Assembly (NCBI GenBank): GCA_949987565.1
Contig: OX465105.1
Location: forward strand, 124,001-188,000
DNA: 64,000 nt
Reading direction: 5' to 3'
From: Luidia sarsii
Lineage: Eukaryota; Echinodermata; Asteroidea; Paxillosida; Luidiidae
The notes beneath the pieces are model-generated. The model was not told the DNA's origin. It made no database searches and saw nothing but the letters and a program-made list of their open reading frames with translations. Below are positions 1-11,063 of the stretch, in pieces. Positions within the stretch are counted from its first letter, which is position 1. Each line of letters starts with the position of its first letter. Position numbers and translations under genes: made by a program.

Positions 1-140
1 GCCAACGACCCTTCATCCGTCTGAGTGTCAACTGTGTATTCATACGAGCGGACGTTGATTCGGAGATTTTGCAGGTGATGGGCAGAGATATATTCCTTGC
101 GTGTTCATATCGTTTTACATTTTAGGTTTTGATTCTTGAA

Positions 141-198
141 ACGCAAACCCTTATCACCAATCTTAAACCCTAACCATTAACCCCCCAAACCCTATCCA
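141..198 (-). repeat. Degenerate CCCTAA-type (telomere-like) tract
   Basis: Short run of AAACCCT/AAACCCTAACC words, the complement of TTAGGG. It faces the G-rich TTAGGG tract about 250 bp to its right, so the two are in opposite orientation. It is degenerate and interstitial. Confidence 0.6.
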
Positions 199-390
199 TT
201 TGGAATGTTCTTTCTCAGGAAGTCCGTAGTATGTCCTCCATATCGGATTTCAAATCCTCTCTCAAAACATATTTGTTTGATCATAGTTTTCCTAATTAAT
301 AGTATATGTAGTTTTTTCTTTGATTCTGTATAATGTTTTTAAGCGCCTTGAGCGTCTTTGCAGACGGATTCTGGCGCTCTAGAAATGTCC

Positions 391-420
391 GTTATTATTA
401 TTATTATTATTATTATTATA
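391..420. repeat. (ATT)n microsatellite
   Basis: About nine near-perfect ATT triplets directly before the TTAGGG tract. Confidence 0.9.
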
Positions 421-427
421 AATAGGG

Positions 428-568
428 GTGTGGGTTAGGGTTTTTGTAAGGGTGAGGGTTAGGGTTAGGGTTAGGTTTAGGGTTGGCGTATAAGGAAGGG
501 TTATGGTTAGGGTTAGGGTTAGGGTTAGGGTTAGGGTTAGGGTTAGGGTTAGGGTTAGGGTTATGGTT
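428..568 (+). repeat. Interstitial TTAGGG repeat tract
   Basis: About 140 bp dominated by GGTTAG hexamers, including an uninterrupted stretch near 503-560. This is the vertebrate/deuterostome telomere repeat, here interstitial or subtelomeric because flanking sequence follows on both sides. Confidence 0.9.
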
Positions 569-599
569 AACCTTCAATAAGGAGGGAGTTCGTCTTTTT

Positions 600-2215
600 G
601 GATAAGAGCATAATAACAGTCGGCGGAGAGTAGCGGAAAGATAAAGTACACTTTGGAAGTTAATAATTATCTTTATCGAAATTTGGCTTCGAAAGAGACT
701 TTGGAATAAGCTATTGACAAGTGTTAAAATTACTGAAATGGGTGGTCATCTTCTCAAACCTGCTCTATTCAATGGGGCGAGTTGTATAGATTTGCACCTG
801 TATAGCTATGTACGTGGTAGCGTGGGCGAGTTACTGAGGTTTGCTTTTGCGTAGTTATTTGTGAAGTTGAACGTGTAGGGGCAACCCTTGCGTCCGTCTC
901 TATCCTTGTCATAACATCTTTCCTTTATGTTATAGGTGGGATTGGCCATTTAGTCAGATCTGTTCGGTTTCAAGATACGCGAAGACATGGGTGAAAAGAT
1001 TGTGCAAGAGCACCGCCAGCCTGTATTCTAGTCAACGGCTCTCACTGTATATACAGTTAGGTGGTCATCCTCTCAGACCTGTTCGGTCAAAAGATACGCA
1101 AGGACAAGAGTAAAATGGTTCTACAAGTGCACCGTGCGTGTCTATTCAAGTGAACAGGTCTCGCTAGATGTTCAAAGGTTAGGTGGTCATCCTCTCAGAC
1201 ATACGCAGCGATACGCGTGACAGCGTCTGGTGAACATGGGGCGATTTGTTTAGATTTGCACCTGTATAGCCATTTGCATGGTAGCGTGGCGCGAACATGG
1301 GGCGACTTACTTAAGTTTGCTTTTGCGTAAGCATAAGTAACGCCATAGAATAGCTCGAAAGAAAAATTAAATTAGCAAGTTAATATCTCCATCTATTTCA
1401 AATCGACGAAGCTAAAACTTTGCCTGCAGAGAGCCCTGAGAATAAGCTGTCGACATCATGCAGTATTAAAGTCACTGATATCGCACATGTTAAAATGATT
1501 TTATCATCACGCAAAGGGAACTATCCTTCATGACTGGGGAAGTTTGTGAGTACATGTGTGTCAGGAGGGTAGCACATGATTGTCGGCATAGAGTAGCTGG
1601 AATGAAAAATGCACTAGGCAAGTTAATATCTCCGTCAGTTTTAAATCTACGAAGCTAAAAGTTTGCCTGCAGATAGCCTTGGAAAAAGCTATCGACTTGT
1701 GTTAAAATTACTGAAATCGCACATGTTTAGATGATTTCATGATCACGCAAAGGGAACTGACATTCGTGACTGAGGAAGTGACGTTGAACGTGTTGTGGCA
1801 ACCCTTGCGCTATGTATCCTACACCGAGAAGACAAAATTATTCTACAAGTTCATCGTCCGCCTCTATCCTTGTCATAATATATTCCCTGTATGTTCTAGG
1901 GGGATTGGCCATTCAGACAGATCTGTTCGGTTTCAAGATACGCGAAGACAAGGGTGAACAGATTGTGCAAGAGCACAGCCCGCCTGTCAAGGGCTCTCAC
2001 TGGATATACAAAGGTTAGGTGGTCATCCTCTCAGACCTGTTCGATCCAAAGTTACGCAAGGACAATTTTAAACTGGTTCTACAAGAGTACCGTCCGCCTC
2101 TATTCTAGGGAACGGGTCTTGGTAGAAATTCAAATGTAGGGGGGCAATCCCCTGAGGCCTGTTCGGTCTAAAGACACACAAGGTCAATAGTGAAAGGATT
2201 CTACAGGAGAAATTT
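600..2215. repeat. Complex degenerate repeat block (subtelomere-like)
   Basis: Several blocks recur with divergence. A unit of about 120 bp with the words GGTCATCCTCTCAGACCTGT and GATACGC recurs near 938, 1060, 1182, 1905, 2020 and 2146. A block of about 165 bp with GTTAATATCTCC and TTTGCCTGCAGA occurs near 1340 and 1580, with a weaker copy near 608. A third block with GGGGCGA and GATTTGCACCTGTATAGCC occurs near 772 and 1234. No coding sequence is supported; the short ORFs here are scrambled between units. Confidence 0.7.
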
Positions 2216-2466
2216 TGGGTATTGTATTTTTAAATAAAAGATTTGTGTTGGACTATTTATGTCAAGAATTTTTCGGTTCACGTGCGTAAGATAACATTTA
2301 TTTCTTCAGGGTTCTGTTTGTGTTGCGCAACTCGTAAATAGAGCAGGGTGAGGAGAGACGATAGTGGTTTAACGTCTTTGTTTGTTCGCCAGTTGAGGGC
2401 GCCTGGCCACTTTCGTGGATGGATGGCTGCACATTTTAACTATGAACATCGAGATATATAACAGGA
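2216..2466. other. Unclassified sequence
   Basis: AT-rich stretch with no gene or repeat that I recognise. Confidence 0.5.
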
Positions 2467-2860
2467 CCGACATATGACGCTTAACCACCGTCGTTGAGCC
2501 ATGCTGGTACCCCGTAAATTGTGTGGGGACTATAAAATGATGTGTTTTGTAAACCAGCGTAGGTTAGGTTTAGGGCGCTACGGTTAGGGTTATGGTTACG
2601 GTTAGAGTTACAGTTCGGGTTGGGTTAGCGTTACTGATAGAGTTAGGATTAGGATTAGGGTTAGGTTCAGGATTAGGGTTGTTAGGGTTAGGATTAGGAT
2701 AAGGGTTAGGGTTGTTTCGTGCTTGTGCCTGTAACTACCTGAGAAATGAATGAATAAATGAATGAATGAATGAATGAATGAATGGGGGAGGCCCCAGCCA
2801 ACCTGGCTTCGCGCATGCGCACTTATAGCTTAGCAACGGTGGTTAAGTGGCATACGTCGT
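2467..2860. mobile_element. Fold-back element with TTAGGG-like core
   Basis: Arms near 2467-2499 and 2827-2860 are inverted copies sharing CTTAACCACCGT. Between them lie degenerate TTAGGG repeats (about 2560-2715) and a (GAAT)n run (about 2747-2790). There is no coding capacity, so a non-autonomous DNA element is the simplest reading. I could not define a target-site duplication. Confidence 0.55.
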
Positions 2861-2885
2861 GACGCTTATATGCCTCGAACATCTG

Positions 2886-3310
2886 AACCGTGAAAATGTC
2901 ATTTCACCGTGAAACTAAAAAGTCACTGTGATTTCACGGTTCATTTTACAGTGAATTCACTGTGAAAAAAACGCCTCTCTGTCCTGGTAAGGACATCATC
3001 ATGTCACTAAAGTGACCGTGAGAAAACATTGAATATCTAGGATCGCAAGCTACAGCCTTGACGGATGACTAATTCAATTACAAGTGTTTTACAAGTGTTA
3101 CTGTATGGTGTCCTTGTAACTGTCACTCCAAGATACTTCGAAACAGCCTCTAGCCATTTACCACCAGGAACGTGACCTTGGAGACCACTGGTGAAAATGC
3201 CATGAAAAGGCTGTGAAAACTACTGGCTAACTGTGTTCCATGAATTAGGGGTGTAAACACCTTGATTTTTTTTCACCGCTAAATGACATTTTCACCCCGT
3301 TTTCACGGCT
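2886..3310. mobile_element. MITE-like element with inverted CCGTGAAAA arms
   Basis: The left end has ACCGTGAAAATGTCATTTCA and the right end carries the inverted counterpart (AAATGACATTTTCA then TTTTCACGG). The interior is rich in TTCACNGTGAA words. There is no ORF. It is a likely non-autonomous DNA transposon of unknown superfamily. Confidence 0.5.
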
Positions 3311-4252
3311 TAGAAGTTAATAGCGTTTTGGGGATGTGTTTTTTTTTCTGGTGCAATTATTTAAAAAATCGAATCATGTAAGGGCACAAAAATTGAAAAT
3401 AATCTGAGAACTAAAGGTCAAAACTACAATTTTCAGAGCTGAGAAACTGTTGGGTGTGGGATAATTGGCTTTGAAAGAGTGTGTTTTTGCACCCCTTGAG
3501 GGTTGAAAAATGATTTACACTTGCAAGTTATACATGGCCTGTCAGCAAGTGAACCGACACTACTGACTTACACAGTCTAGACAGACGAGATTTCCTTTGG
3601 AAGTTAATTTCCGCATGAATACGTCATTAATCGGCCGGGAAATGACACTTACGGACAAGCATTGGACAATCTTGCATTGCAAGGCAAAGGGACTGAACCC
3701 ACAGGTTTGTGTTTGTGCAATGAACGGTCTAGGATGACTGGACAGTAAGAAATGCTGTGCAAGATATCTCATCCAGAATTATTTATATAAGTTCAAGGCG
3801 CTAATTTACATGGAAATGACCCCTTGGTTCTTTTATCGAAAGGTAACAACAAGTCAAGTTTGTATTTAGACATCATTTTACGTGGCCTTAATGTGTAGGT
3901 AATGCGAACGTATTAGCAGACATTGATCGGATCAGAGTGACCGGAAAGAAGGTTACGCTTTGAAAATTGGTATTTATGTCATTAAATGTTAAGATTATTG
4001 GCAGCGGAGAAAAATCTCTTGGGTTCCTATCAGGAATGGTGGTAAAACTGCTGAGTTTCTGGAACACGCCTTGTTATACATTTCAAGGGAATTTAGGGGA
4101 GTTCATGGTTGCGGAGGGAATGCGAGTGCCAACAAGTGGGACATAGGCCCAGTGGTGTACTAGTGGCGGTCTTCTACGACAAGTAGTGAAAGTTCTCACT
4201 GAGAATATCTCTGTTCATACCTTTCAAGACAAATAGTGTTGGTTTATGCTTG
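3311..4252. other. Unclassified non-coding stretch
   Basis: No gene, clear repeat or RNA recognised. The 70-codon minus ORF at 3560-3772 has no recognisable motif. Confidence 0.5.
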
Positions 4253-4624
4253 CCGGTGTCCTGCCAAAAAGTGTCCCTGCCAAATACTGTCCGCTCATTA
4301 GCATACTGATCGCTGATTGGTTAGCGTTAGGACTAGGATTAGGGTCGTTAGGGTTTGGATTAGAATTAGGATTGGGATTAGGATGAGGGTTAGGATTAGG
4401 GTTGTTTGGGTTAGGGTTAGTGTTACGGTTACAGTTAGGGTCCAACGGTACCAAAGTGCCCAACGTTGCGTGTGTTAGGCCAGCAACCATACACAATGCG
4501 TGTGTAGTGCGCAACCATACCCCAACCACGGTGGTTGAATGTCATACGTATTGGACCAATCAGCGATCCGTATGCTAATGAGTGGACGCTATTTGGCAGG
4601 GGACACTATTTGGCATGACACCGG
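4253..4624. mobile_element. Fold-back MITE with about 72-bp terminal inverted repeats
   Basis: Arms 4253-4323 and 4553-4624 are close inverted copies, sharing CTGATTGG/CCAATCAG, CTCATTAGCATAC and CCGGTGTC. The interior (about 4320-4442) is again a degenerate GGATTAGGGTTAGG array. The long NPNPNP-type minus ORF across it is only the translation of that array. Confidence 0.75.
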
Positions 4625-7578
4625 GGCTGTAAAGACTACGGCGCTGAACATTGGCTTGGAAATAGTCCTTCATTGGGTTCCTTTGACGGCAAGCGGTTAA
4701 ACGTTTGATCTCGGAGAACATTTCAATCCGTGCCTTTTGAAGAAGGAAGCACAACAAGCTCCGGAGCGTATAGCGTGTGTATGTGGACGGGTATTATAAT
4801 GAACTGCTTATACAGGTTGCAAGAAACGGGCACGAGTGCATGGAGTCATGGGTTACGAGTGCTCGTAGATTGGCAGAGTGAATAGTGACGGAACAGAAAC
4901 AAGATTTCACCCGCTCCTGACAAGTTGATTGGTAAAGGTTTCTATATAGCAGTTAGGTCGACAGCCAGACAGATGATATAATTTTTAAGGTTCCAGCATG
5001 GAAAGAGTTTCATGCATTCCTTACGTGTGTAACTACAGCCTAGAACACTTTCTAGAAAAAGCCACGAGAATTTGGCAATATTTTAGTTTAGTCCCTCATC
5101 ATAATTGTAGGGAACAAAACCTTAACCCAAAATACACCACCAGTTCATATCAATAGCCTGGCACAACCACTTGCGCAAACAAAAATTAAAAAATTCTCAA
5201 AAATCATGATTTTGTGTCGCGCGTATGTTTTTTTTATTATTATCAATCAATATTTTTGATTGATTAATATGTTTAAGTTAGATTCGTCGTGTGGAGTGCA
5301 CATGTGTCGCGTGTTACTGCACGTAAAGTTCGTGCAGTAACATGAGACACACTCAACATCGATTATTCTATTTACAAACATGACCAATCTAGCTTAAAAA
5401 ATGAGTCCTTAGTAATAATCTACCTTAAGAAGTAGTCCCTCATCTCGCCTCTTCCGCAGGGTTCCATCTGGCGGTGTATTTCTCTTGTTCGATGCCTATT
5501 AGGCTTAGACTCAGCTCAGTGGACACGCACGGAAGATCTGACCACGCCCCGAGTAGTATGGTGACGCACGGTCTCGTTCTGCAATCCTATCGGAGAAAAC
5601 GGAAGCCAGACGAGGTCAAAACACAAGGGAACATTCTCTCTTTGGGCAATTCAAACCCGACCCTCGTACTAAGACTAAGAATCCAACTGAGTTTGGCGGG
5701 CGTGTTGGAATCCAACGTACAATACAAGGAATATCGATATGCGTCACTTGCCTATTATAACCGCACACGGGCTAATGGAAACACTGTGCAGTGTTGAATG
5801 TCTTAGGAATCTGGAGTATGAGCACAGTGCGCCCGACCGCAACATGAAGTAAAAGTTTTATGGCGTGGAAGGCCTGACACTATTCATGCTTTTCAGGTAA
5901 AGTGTGGTGGTCTGTGGTTAAGATATGCTGGTTTGCGTATCTTACTTAAAAGTGTCTAAAACGGTGAATGTAGACCCTAACATTCACCGAGAGATGTCAA
6001 ATATATAACTTCAGAGCCCTGCCTCGATTAAGCTGCGCTAATTCATAATAGGGTTTATTTCAATATTTTGATATTGAAATTAAAACAATTAAAAGGAAGG
6101 AAAAAAAATGTCCAGTGACGACTGAGAACATGATAATTACGACTTTTTTTTAATCATTTTTCCCGAGGGAAAGAATTCATGAAATTATAAAAACAAAACA
6201 AAACCAGGCAGCCTCCAGAAAGAAAGTTGGTGGGGACGCTAATCATGTTTCTTTTTTACTAATGACCTAATCGGATATGCAAGGAATGAGACTATGGCCG
6301 TTTACGAAACAAAGGCTTAGGCCTCGGTCATATTTCTCTTTATAATGCCACAGGCATCTAAAAACAAGGGTTTGGCCCCAGTTTCTGGGTGAATACTCTG
6401 TACCTGGATTTTCATTTTTTGACGGAGACGAAGCCTGAGCCCTAGCATGATCCATGGATTTGTAAAGGGTCTATGACTATGACTGAGTGTAAACTATAGG
6501 CCTAATTATGCCAATTGAAAAATATGATAATACTATAGGGTAAAGGCCTAGGCCTTCATTTCTCAAAGACACCATTTTGCCTGTCCAGACAGCATCCAAG
6601 TGTCAGGCCCTCTCTTTTGTCAGATTTACATTGAGCTCATTTAGGTCAGTTTGCAATCATTTTAAATATCTATAAGTCGAAGTATCGTTTGAAAAGAAAA
6701 GGAAAATCCGTTAGCTTTTTTTCTCAAGTGTCAAACTGCTGCTATTAATTGGTTTCCATTTTTATTTTGAGGCAGATGGAGACTAATAATATCATAGACC
6801 AACCACAGGTAACCATAGAAACCAGTTCAGAATAGGCCTGTGGTGCACAAGTTATGTGAAAGCTTGTATAATACGCACTACATTACTGCATTGCACATTA
6901 TACGTGTCCATACTATACGGGCCTATACTATTCTATCATGCATTCCGAAAATTTCAATTTTCAAACAAACAAGGAGGCCTCTTTTCTATTAATGCCCTTT
7001 TATATTAATGTTTACGGAACGCCGGGTACTTGGAGAACCATTTTCACATCCAATTTACTAAAATCCCTGCATGACTAGGGGGCCTAAGGTTTAGATAATT
7101 TGCTTCATGGACTAAAAAACGAAACGAAACTTGCAAACGAAAACTTCGCTGCGACCAATTTCGTTCATTGATTTAAGCCTCAAAATAACACTTTTTTTTC
7201 TAAACAGGATGACCAGAATACCCCTAAATCCTCTCTTGAATAAAACCCTACCTTGACCCTCGCCGCAATTGTCAATTTTCCTGAGTTCTTGACGTTATTT
7301 CAGTGCTATTATTTCAGCCTACATTTGGCACATAAAGGCGGTTGTTTACGTCGTATCGTCTGCACGCATGTGCTCGCACGCCCGTGCATACTGCACAAAA
7401 GCCTTTGTCACGTTCAAAATGGCTGCCGCCATGAGATCAGAACCCTTACGCGATTGGTCCAAAGTTCTGTTTTCCTGGCTGAACAACCAGAGGAGAAATT
7501 TCACATTTTGTAAGAGTAGAAAGTTGCGTAAAATTATTCTTTACATAAATTATATTTCTAAATAGGAAATGATAAGAG
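4625..7578. other. Non-coding stretch, mostly unclassified
   Basis: A perfect-looking hairpin lies at 5304-5350. A direct repeat TAGTCCCTCATC lies near 5090 and 5441, bracketing about 350 bp. TAGGCCT words are common at 6300-7100. The ORFs (107 codons at 5474, 86 at 7253) lack any domain signature and I do not call them genes. Confidence 0.5.
5304..5350. repeat. Short inverted repeat (hairpin)
   Basis: Twenty-base arms at 5304-5323 and 5331-5350 differ at one or two positions, with a seven-base loop. It lies inside a larger weakly palindromic stretch. Confidence 0.7.
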
Positions 7579-8349
7579 CTAGCTTCACAACCGCAGTGTT
7601 TCGCAATATTTTCGAACGAACTTTTCGATCCAAACAGGATCGGGCGCGAAACCCTCGGCATGATTGAGTCTGGTTTTTGTTCCGCCATGTAATATTTTAT
7701 TGCAATGCTGGGTCAGGTGCAGACATTGAAGTTAGCTAAAAAAAACGTCGATCTCACGCAAGACACACCGATACAGCGTAACGAGGCCGATCGTGTTCCA
7801 TGCTTGCGGGGTTGCAAGGGACGATCTTCATCGTCAATTATTTTGTTGCCTTGATGACATTGGTGATCGTTCGTTTGCTCCTCATGGAAATATCAACGCA
7901 TACATCTCTGTGATGCGCCAGGTGAATATGCCCAATTTACTTTTCCAACAACATGACCGCAACACAAAAGTATACGAGCACAGACGTGCAGTAAGAAAAA
8001 AACACGTTTTTTTTCAATTCGGTCTCAGCCGGTTTTTCGGTTTTGCAGAACGCTGTGGCTGTTGTTACGGCAGTCGTCCGTGTGGTTCCCTGACTTCACA
8101 GTATTTGTCAGGATGTTTAGCTCTTGGAACCAGACTATCAGCTAATAGACTGGTTCAACCAGCCTGCAATGCTGACGAAATACAATCAAGTCAGGGAACC
8201 ACACGGACGACTGCCGTAACAACAGTCACTGCGTTTTTTCAGTTCGGTCTCATCAGCCGGTTTTTCGGTTTTTCAGAAAGGCTTCGGTTCGGTTTCGGGT
8301 TTTTTTAAACCGTGATTTTTCGGTATAAACGAAAACCGCCACAACCTTA
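7579..8349. mobile_element. hAT-like element, left-truncated (copy A)
   Basis: Ends ...ACAACCTTA followed by GCGACACC, the same right end and flank as the complete element at 38368-39188. The left terminus is missing because the segmental duplication begins inside the element. Relative to copy B it has extra interior sequence, including a 46-bp-arm fold-back at 8051-8233 and repeated CGGTTTTTCGG words. It has no transposase. Confidence 0.75.
8051..8233. mobile_element. Fold-back insertion with 46-bp arms
   Basis: Arms 8051-8096 and 8188-8233 are nearly perfect inverted copies around GTTACGGCAGTCGTCCGTGT. They lie between two similar TTCAGTTCGGTCTC/CGGTTTTTCGG blocks and are absent from the copy-B element. 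A small non-autonomous insertion is likely. Confidence 0.65.
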
Positions 8350-9525
8350 GCGACACCCTTACCACTGATTTGTATTCTAAAGTTTCTAAACCCACAGATA
8401 CACATCGATATCTCCATGCCTCAAGCTGCCATCCCAGACACTGTAAGACTGGAATAGCCTACAGTCAAGCTCTTCGCCTTATGTGTATTATGTTCTAATG
8501 ATTCAGATTCCTCCCGCCATTCAAAGGACCTCAAGAGGAATTTAATTGCCAGGGGTCACGGCCGTCGTCGAATTGAAAGTTCTATTGATAACCCTAACCC
8601 TACGAAAAGGCCCAGGATCCCCTTGGTCACCAGCTTTCATCCTTGTCTCCTTCCCCTCCGGAAAATTATTAATGACAATCACAACATTCTCCACACCTTA
8701 GACCATCTGGCCAGTGCTGTTCCGGACATACCATTCCTGCCATACAGACGTCCTCGCAACCTACGAGATCTGATTGTTTGTGCTGAGGTCCCCTCTTTGG
8801 ATCCTTCACCCCCGACCCAGCATGGAACCTTCAAGTGTAATTCTAAATGTGTAGTCTGTCTGAACCATGTGAAGGAAGCAGTCTCCTTTTCTGGACACTC
8901 CTCTGACTCTACGCATAGGACCAATGGAATTATCACTTGTACAACTACTAATGTTATATGTTCTCATTTCTTGCAGGGTTTGCAACATTCAATATGTCGG
9001 TGAAACTAGAAACAGCCTAAAGAAACAACTCTATGGTCACAGATCTACTATCAACACCAAGCGAGTAGATACACCGGTGGGCCATCACTTCAATCTCCCT
9101 AATCATTCCATTCTTGACATGTCTGTACAGGGCATAGAGTTTCTTGGCCATCGGAAAGATGCTGTCCGCCTCAGCAGGGAAAAACTGTGGATTAAGCGTC
9201 TCCGCACTATACAACCTCATGGCCTTAATATTCAGGAAGGGAATGACTAATCCTCACTTCATTAACACCTCTTTTCTTCATCTTCCCTGTAGCTTTCTCC
9301 TTTGATCTCCCACCTCCCTCCTGTCCCTTTGATCCTCCCCACCCTTTTGTTTGTTTTCCCTAATCTCCCCTTCCTCGGTGTACATCTGCATCCCACTCCC
9401 TTTCCTTTTTGTCCTTCCTCTGTCATGTGTGTCAGGACTTTCCTTCCCCTGACTGTCTGTTTGTCCTTGTCACTTTGCCTTTGAGAAAGGTCCTGCTAGG
9501 ATCTAAATGTCAGGCCCTGTAATTT
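8350..9525 (+). pseudogene. Penelope-like element (copy A): end of RT, linker and GIY-YIG endonuclease, broken
   Basis: The + strand encodes, in shifting frames, the end of a PLE reverse transcriptase (TDLYSK, then KPTDTHRYLHASSCHPRHC, 8360-8450). The linker follows (LVTSFHPCLLPLRKIIN from 8624), then a C-x2-C type knuckle (CNSKCVVC near 8836). A GIY-YIG endonuclease domain comes last (8960-9250, with QYVGETRNSL and GHRS), ending EGND-stop. Order and motifs are those of GIY-YIG-bearing PLEs, which reverse-transcribe and insert through these two activities. Stops near 8480 and a frame break near 8960 make it inactive. The RT core is missing because the duplication starts downstream of it. The 3' UTR runs to about 9525 and ends in a hammerhead-like motif. 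Confidence 0.9.
9477..9515 (+). ncRNA. Hammerhead-like motif, PLE 3' end (degenerate)
   Basis: Same 39-nt layout as the motif at 42618-42656: stem I GCCT/AGGC, core TTGAGAA, a stem-loop with GCT loop. GAAACGTC is changed to TAAATGTC, so the catalytic GAAA is lost. Confidence 0.5.
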
Positions 9526-9529
9526 TTGA

Positions 9530-10056
9530 GATATTTCCTTCCCAATGGATATATAAGACTTAAGGCTTTGCATGGTGTGTGAATCAATATAGGAAGGTTT
9601 GCGGTGACACCATGTATAAGGTCTCTTAAAGAATTGGTGTGGTTCTGAAAAGAACCTGAGTGGTAACTCGACATTCTGACCAGTATGCTCTGGCCGTCAT
9701 CAGGAGAATGCCTTGGACTCGGTGGTGGATCTGCTTATATGCCGGTGATTGCTGAGGCGGGAAGGCGGGAAAGATAATCCTCTGGGGAGGATAATCCTAC
9801 ATAATCCTAAGGGGCCTTGGTGGGGGGAGGGGGTGGACGTGTGGGTGCTCACTGCTCACTTCCCAATGGACTTGTCCCTAGCCACTCATGGACCTGCCTG
9901 TATGGTGCCATCCATGGCACGCCCAGAGAGAGGGAGAGCTCCCCCCCCCCTCGCCACCGAGGGGCGTGACGTCACACAATTAAACCACATCATGAACTAT
10001 TGCCAAACATCTCTGACATTGTATTTTCATAGGTAAACCTCGCTGACAATAACGAC
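9530..10056 (-). mobile_element. PLE-associated terminal/leader sequence, minus orientation
   Basis: Non-coding block repeated at about 40365-40890. Read on the minus strand it has TATATAAG-type AT-rich words, a hammerhead-like motif (9667-9706) and a small hairpin (GGTTCT...AGAACC near 9630). It directly adjoins PLE sequence on both sides, so I read it as the leader or pseudo-LTR part of a PLE rather than host DNA. Confidence 0.5.
9667..9706 (-). ncRNA. Hammerhead ribozyme-like motif, second family
   Basis: On the minus strand: stem I CTC/GAG, the canonical core CTGATGA, a six-base stem II (GGCCAG/CTGGTC, loop AGCATA), then AGAATGTC before GAG. The core and stems fit a minimal type I hammerhead. 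The 3' core deviates from GAAAC-GTC. The copy at 40515-40554 has the compensating stem sequence. Confidence 0.55.
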
Positions 10057-10057
10057 T

Positions 10058-10609
10058 TCACTGTAAACAACACGTTTTATAACATTTGTTGACTACAGTA
10101 ATAAGCAAAAATGATGCAAACTGCGTACTGACTAAAATGACCAAAAAGTTAATATCAAACATTAGCAGGGCCTGACATTTCGATCCTAGCAGGACCTTTC
10201 TCAGAGGCAGAATGACAGGGACAAAACAAATAGGAATGGGAAAGTAACGGAGACATGGATGACAGAGGACAAAGGGGATAGCTGGTAGGGTGAGATCAAA
10301 GGGAAGGGCAGGGGTTTGTGTAGGGATTAGATAGTGGAAGGGGGAAACATCAAAGGGAAAAGGTGAAAGAGAGAAGTGGGGGAGAGAACACAAGGGAGGG
10401 GTTATTGGTTCACATGCAAGGTGTTCATCATTCCCCTCCTGGATGTTGAGGCCATGTGCTTGAATTGTCCAAAGACTCTTCATCCACATTTTCTCTTGGC
10501 TTAAACAGACAGCATTACTAAGATGACCAAGTGATTCTATGCCCAGAACACTCATATCTGATATGGAAGGATAGGGGAGATTGAAGTGACACCCTACAGG
10601 TGTATCCAA
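10058..10609 (-). pseudogene. PLE GIY-YIG C-terminal fragment, minus strand
   Basis: The minus strand encodes the end of a GIY-YIG PLE domain (MDTPVGCHFNLPYPSISDMS, then LGIESLGHLSNAV and LNIQEGND). It then reads through what should be the stop into the PLE 3' UTR. It is a second PLE subfamily relative to 8350-9525. A hammerhead-like motif follows in the same orientation at 10170-10208 (core CTGAGAA). Confidence 0.85.
10170..10208 (-). ncRNA. Hammerhead-like motif, PLE 3' end
   Basis: Minus strand, 39 nt: stem I GCCT/AGGC, core CTGAGAA, stem-loop GGTCCT-GCT-AGGATC, then GAAATGTC. Position 3 is still C while position 8 is A, a possible intermediate of the TTGAGAA form. Confidence 0.5.
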
Positions 10610-10654
10610 TTATTCAGTTCTGGTGGTATTTTTTGTTGATATTCAAAAATGTTG

Positions 10655-10975
10655 GAAACTTCTTACTGACTAAAATTACCAAAATGCAAATCTCAAAATT
10701 TAGTGGGCCTGACGTTTTGATCCTAGCAGGACCTTTCTCAAAGGCAGAGTGATTTTTCCCCTCCTCTATGTAATCCCTACCCTACTCCTAGCCCTTCCCT
10801 TTGATCTCACCCTACCACCTTCACTCTTTGTCCTTTTTTTTCTCATCCGTGTCCTATTCACTCTCTTCCCCCTTCCTTCGTGTACATGTATCTGTTTCTG
10901 CCTTTGAGAAAGCTCCTGCTAGGATCGAAACGTCAGGCCCACTAAATTTTGATATTCTTTTGTTTAAATAAAATA
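10655..10975. mobile_element. Inverted PLE 3' tails (tail-out pair, shortened)
   Basis: A minus-strand tail with its motif (10707-10745) is followed by a plus-strand tail (pyrimidine-rich UTR and motif 10900-10938). It is the deleted counterpart of 41480-42690 in copy B. Confidence 0.8.
10900..10938 (+). ncRNA. Hammerhead-like motif, PLE 3' end
   Basis: Core TTGAGAA, GAAACGTC intact, one G-to-C change in stem II (GCTCCT). Stem I GCCT/AGGC is intact. Confidence 0.5.
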
Positions 10976-11063
10976 CACCTGAGATTAGACACTGGGCACA
11001 TGAGGGTGTCTAGTAACCCAGCTTAATGTATTTGAATGATATTCTTTTCCACATATCCTGCAG

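Noticed and set aside
4224..4529. Asn-Pro-rich minus ORF
   Set aside because: Translation of degenerate TTAGGG repeats inside a fold-back element.
8623..9250. Host nuclease or zinc-finger gene
   Set aside because: The motifs and order are those of a Penelope-like element linker and GIY-YIG domain, with frame breaks and a matching copy at 39462-40071.
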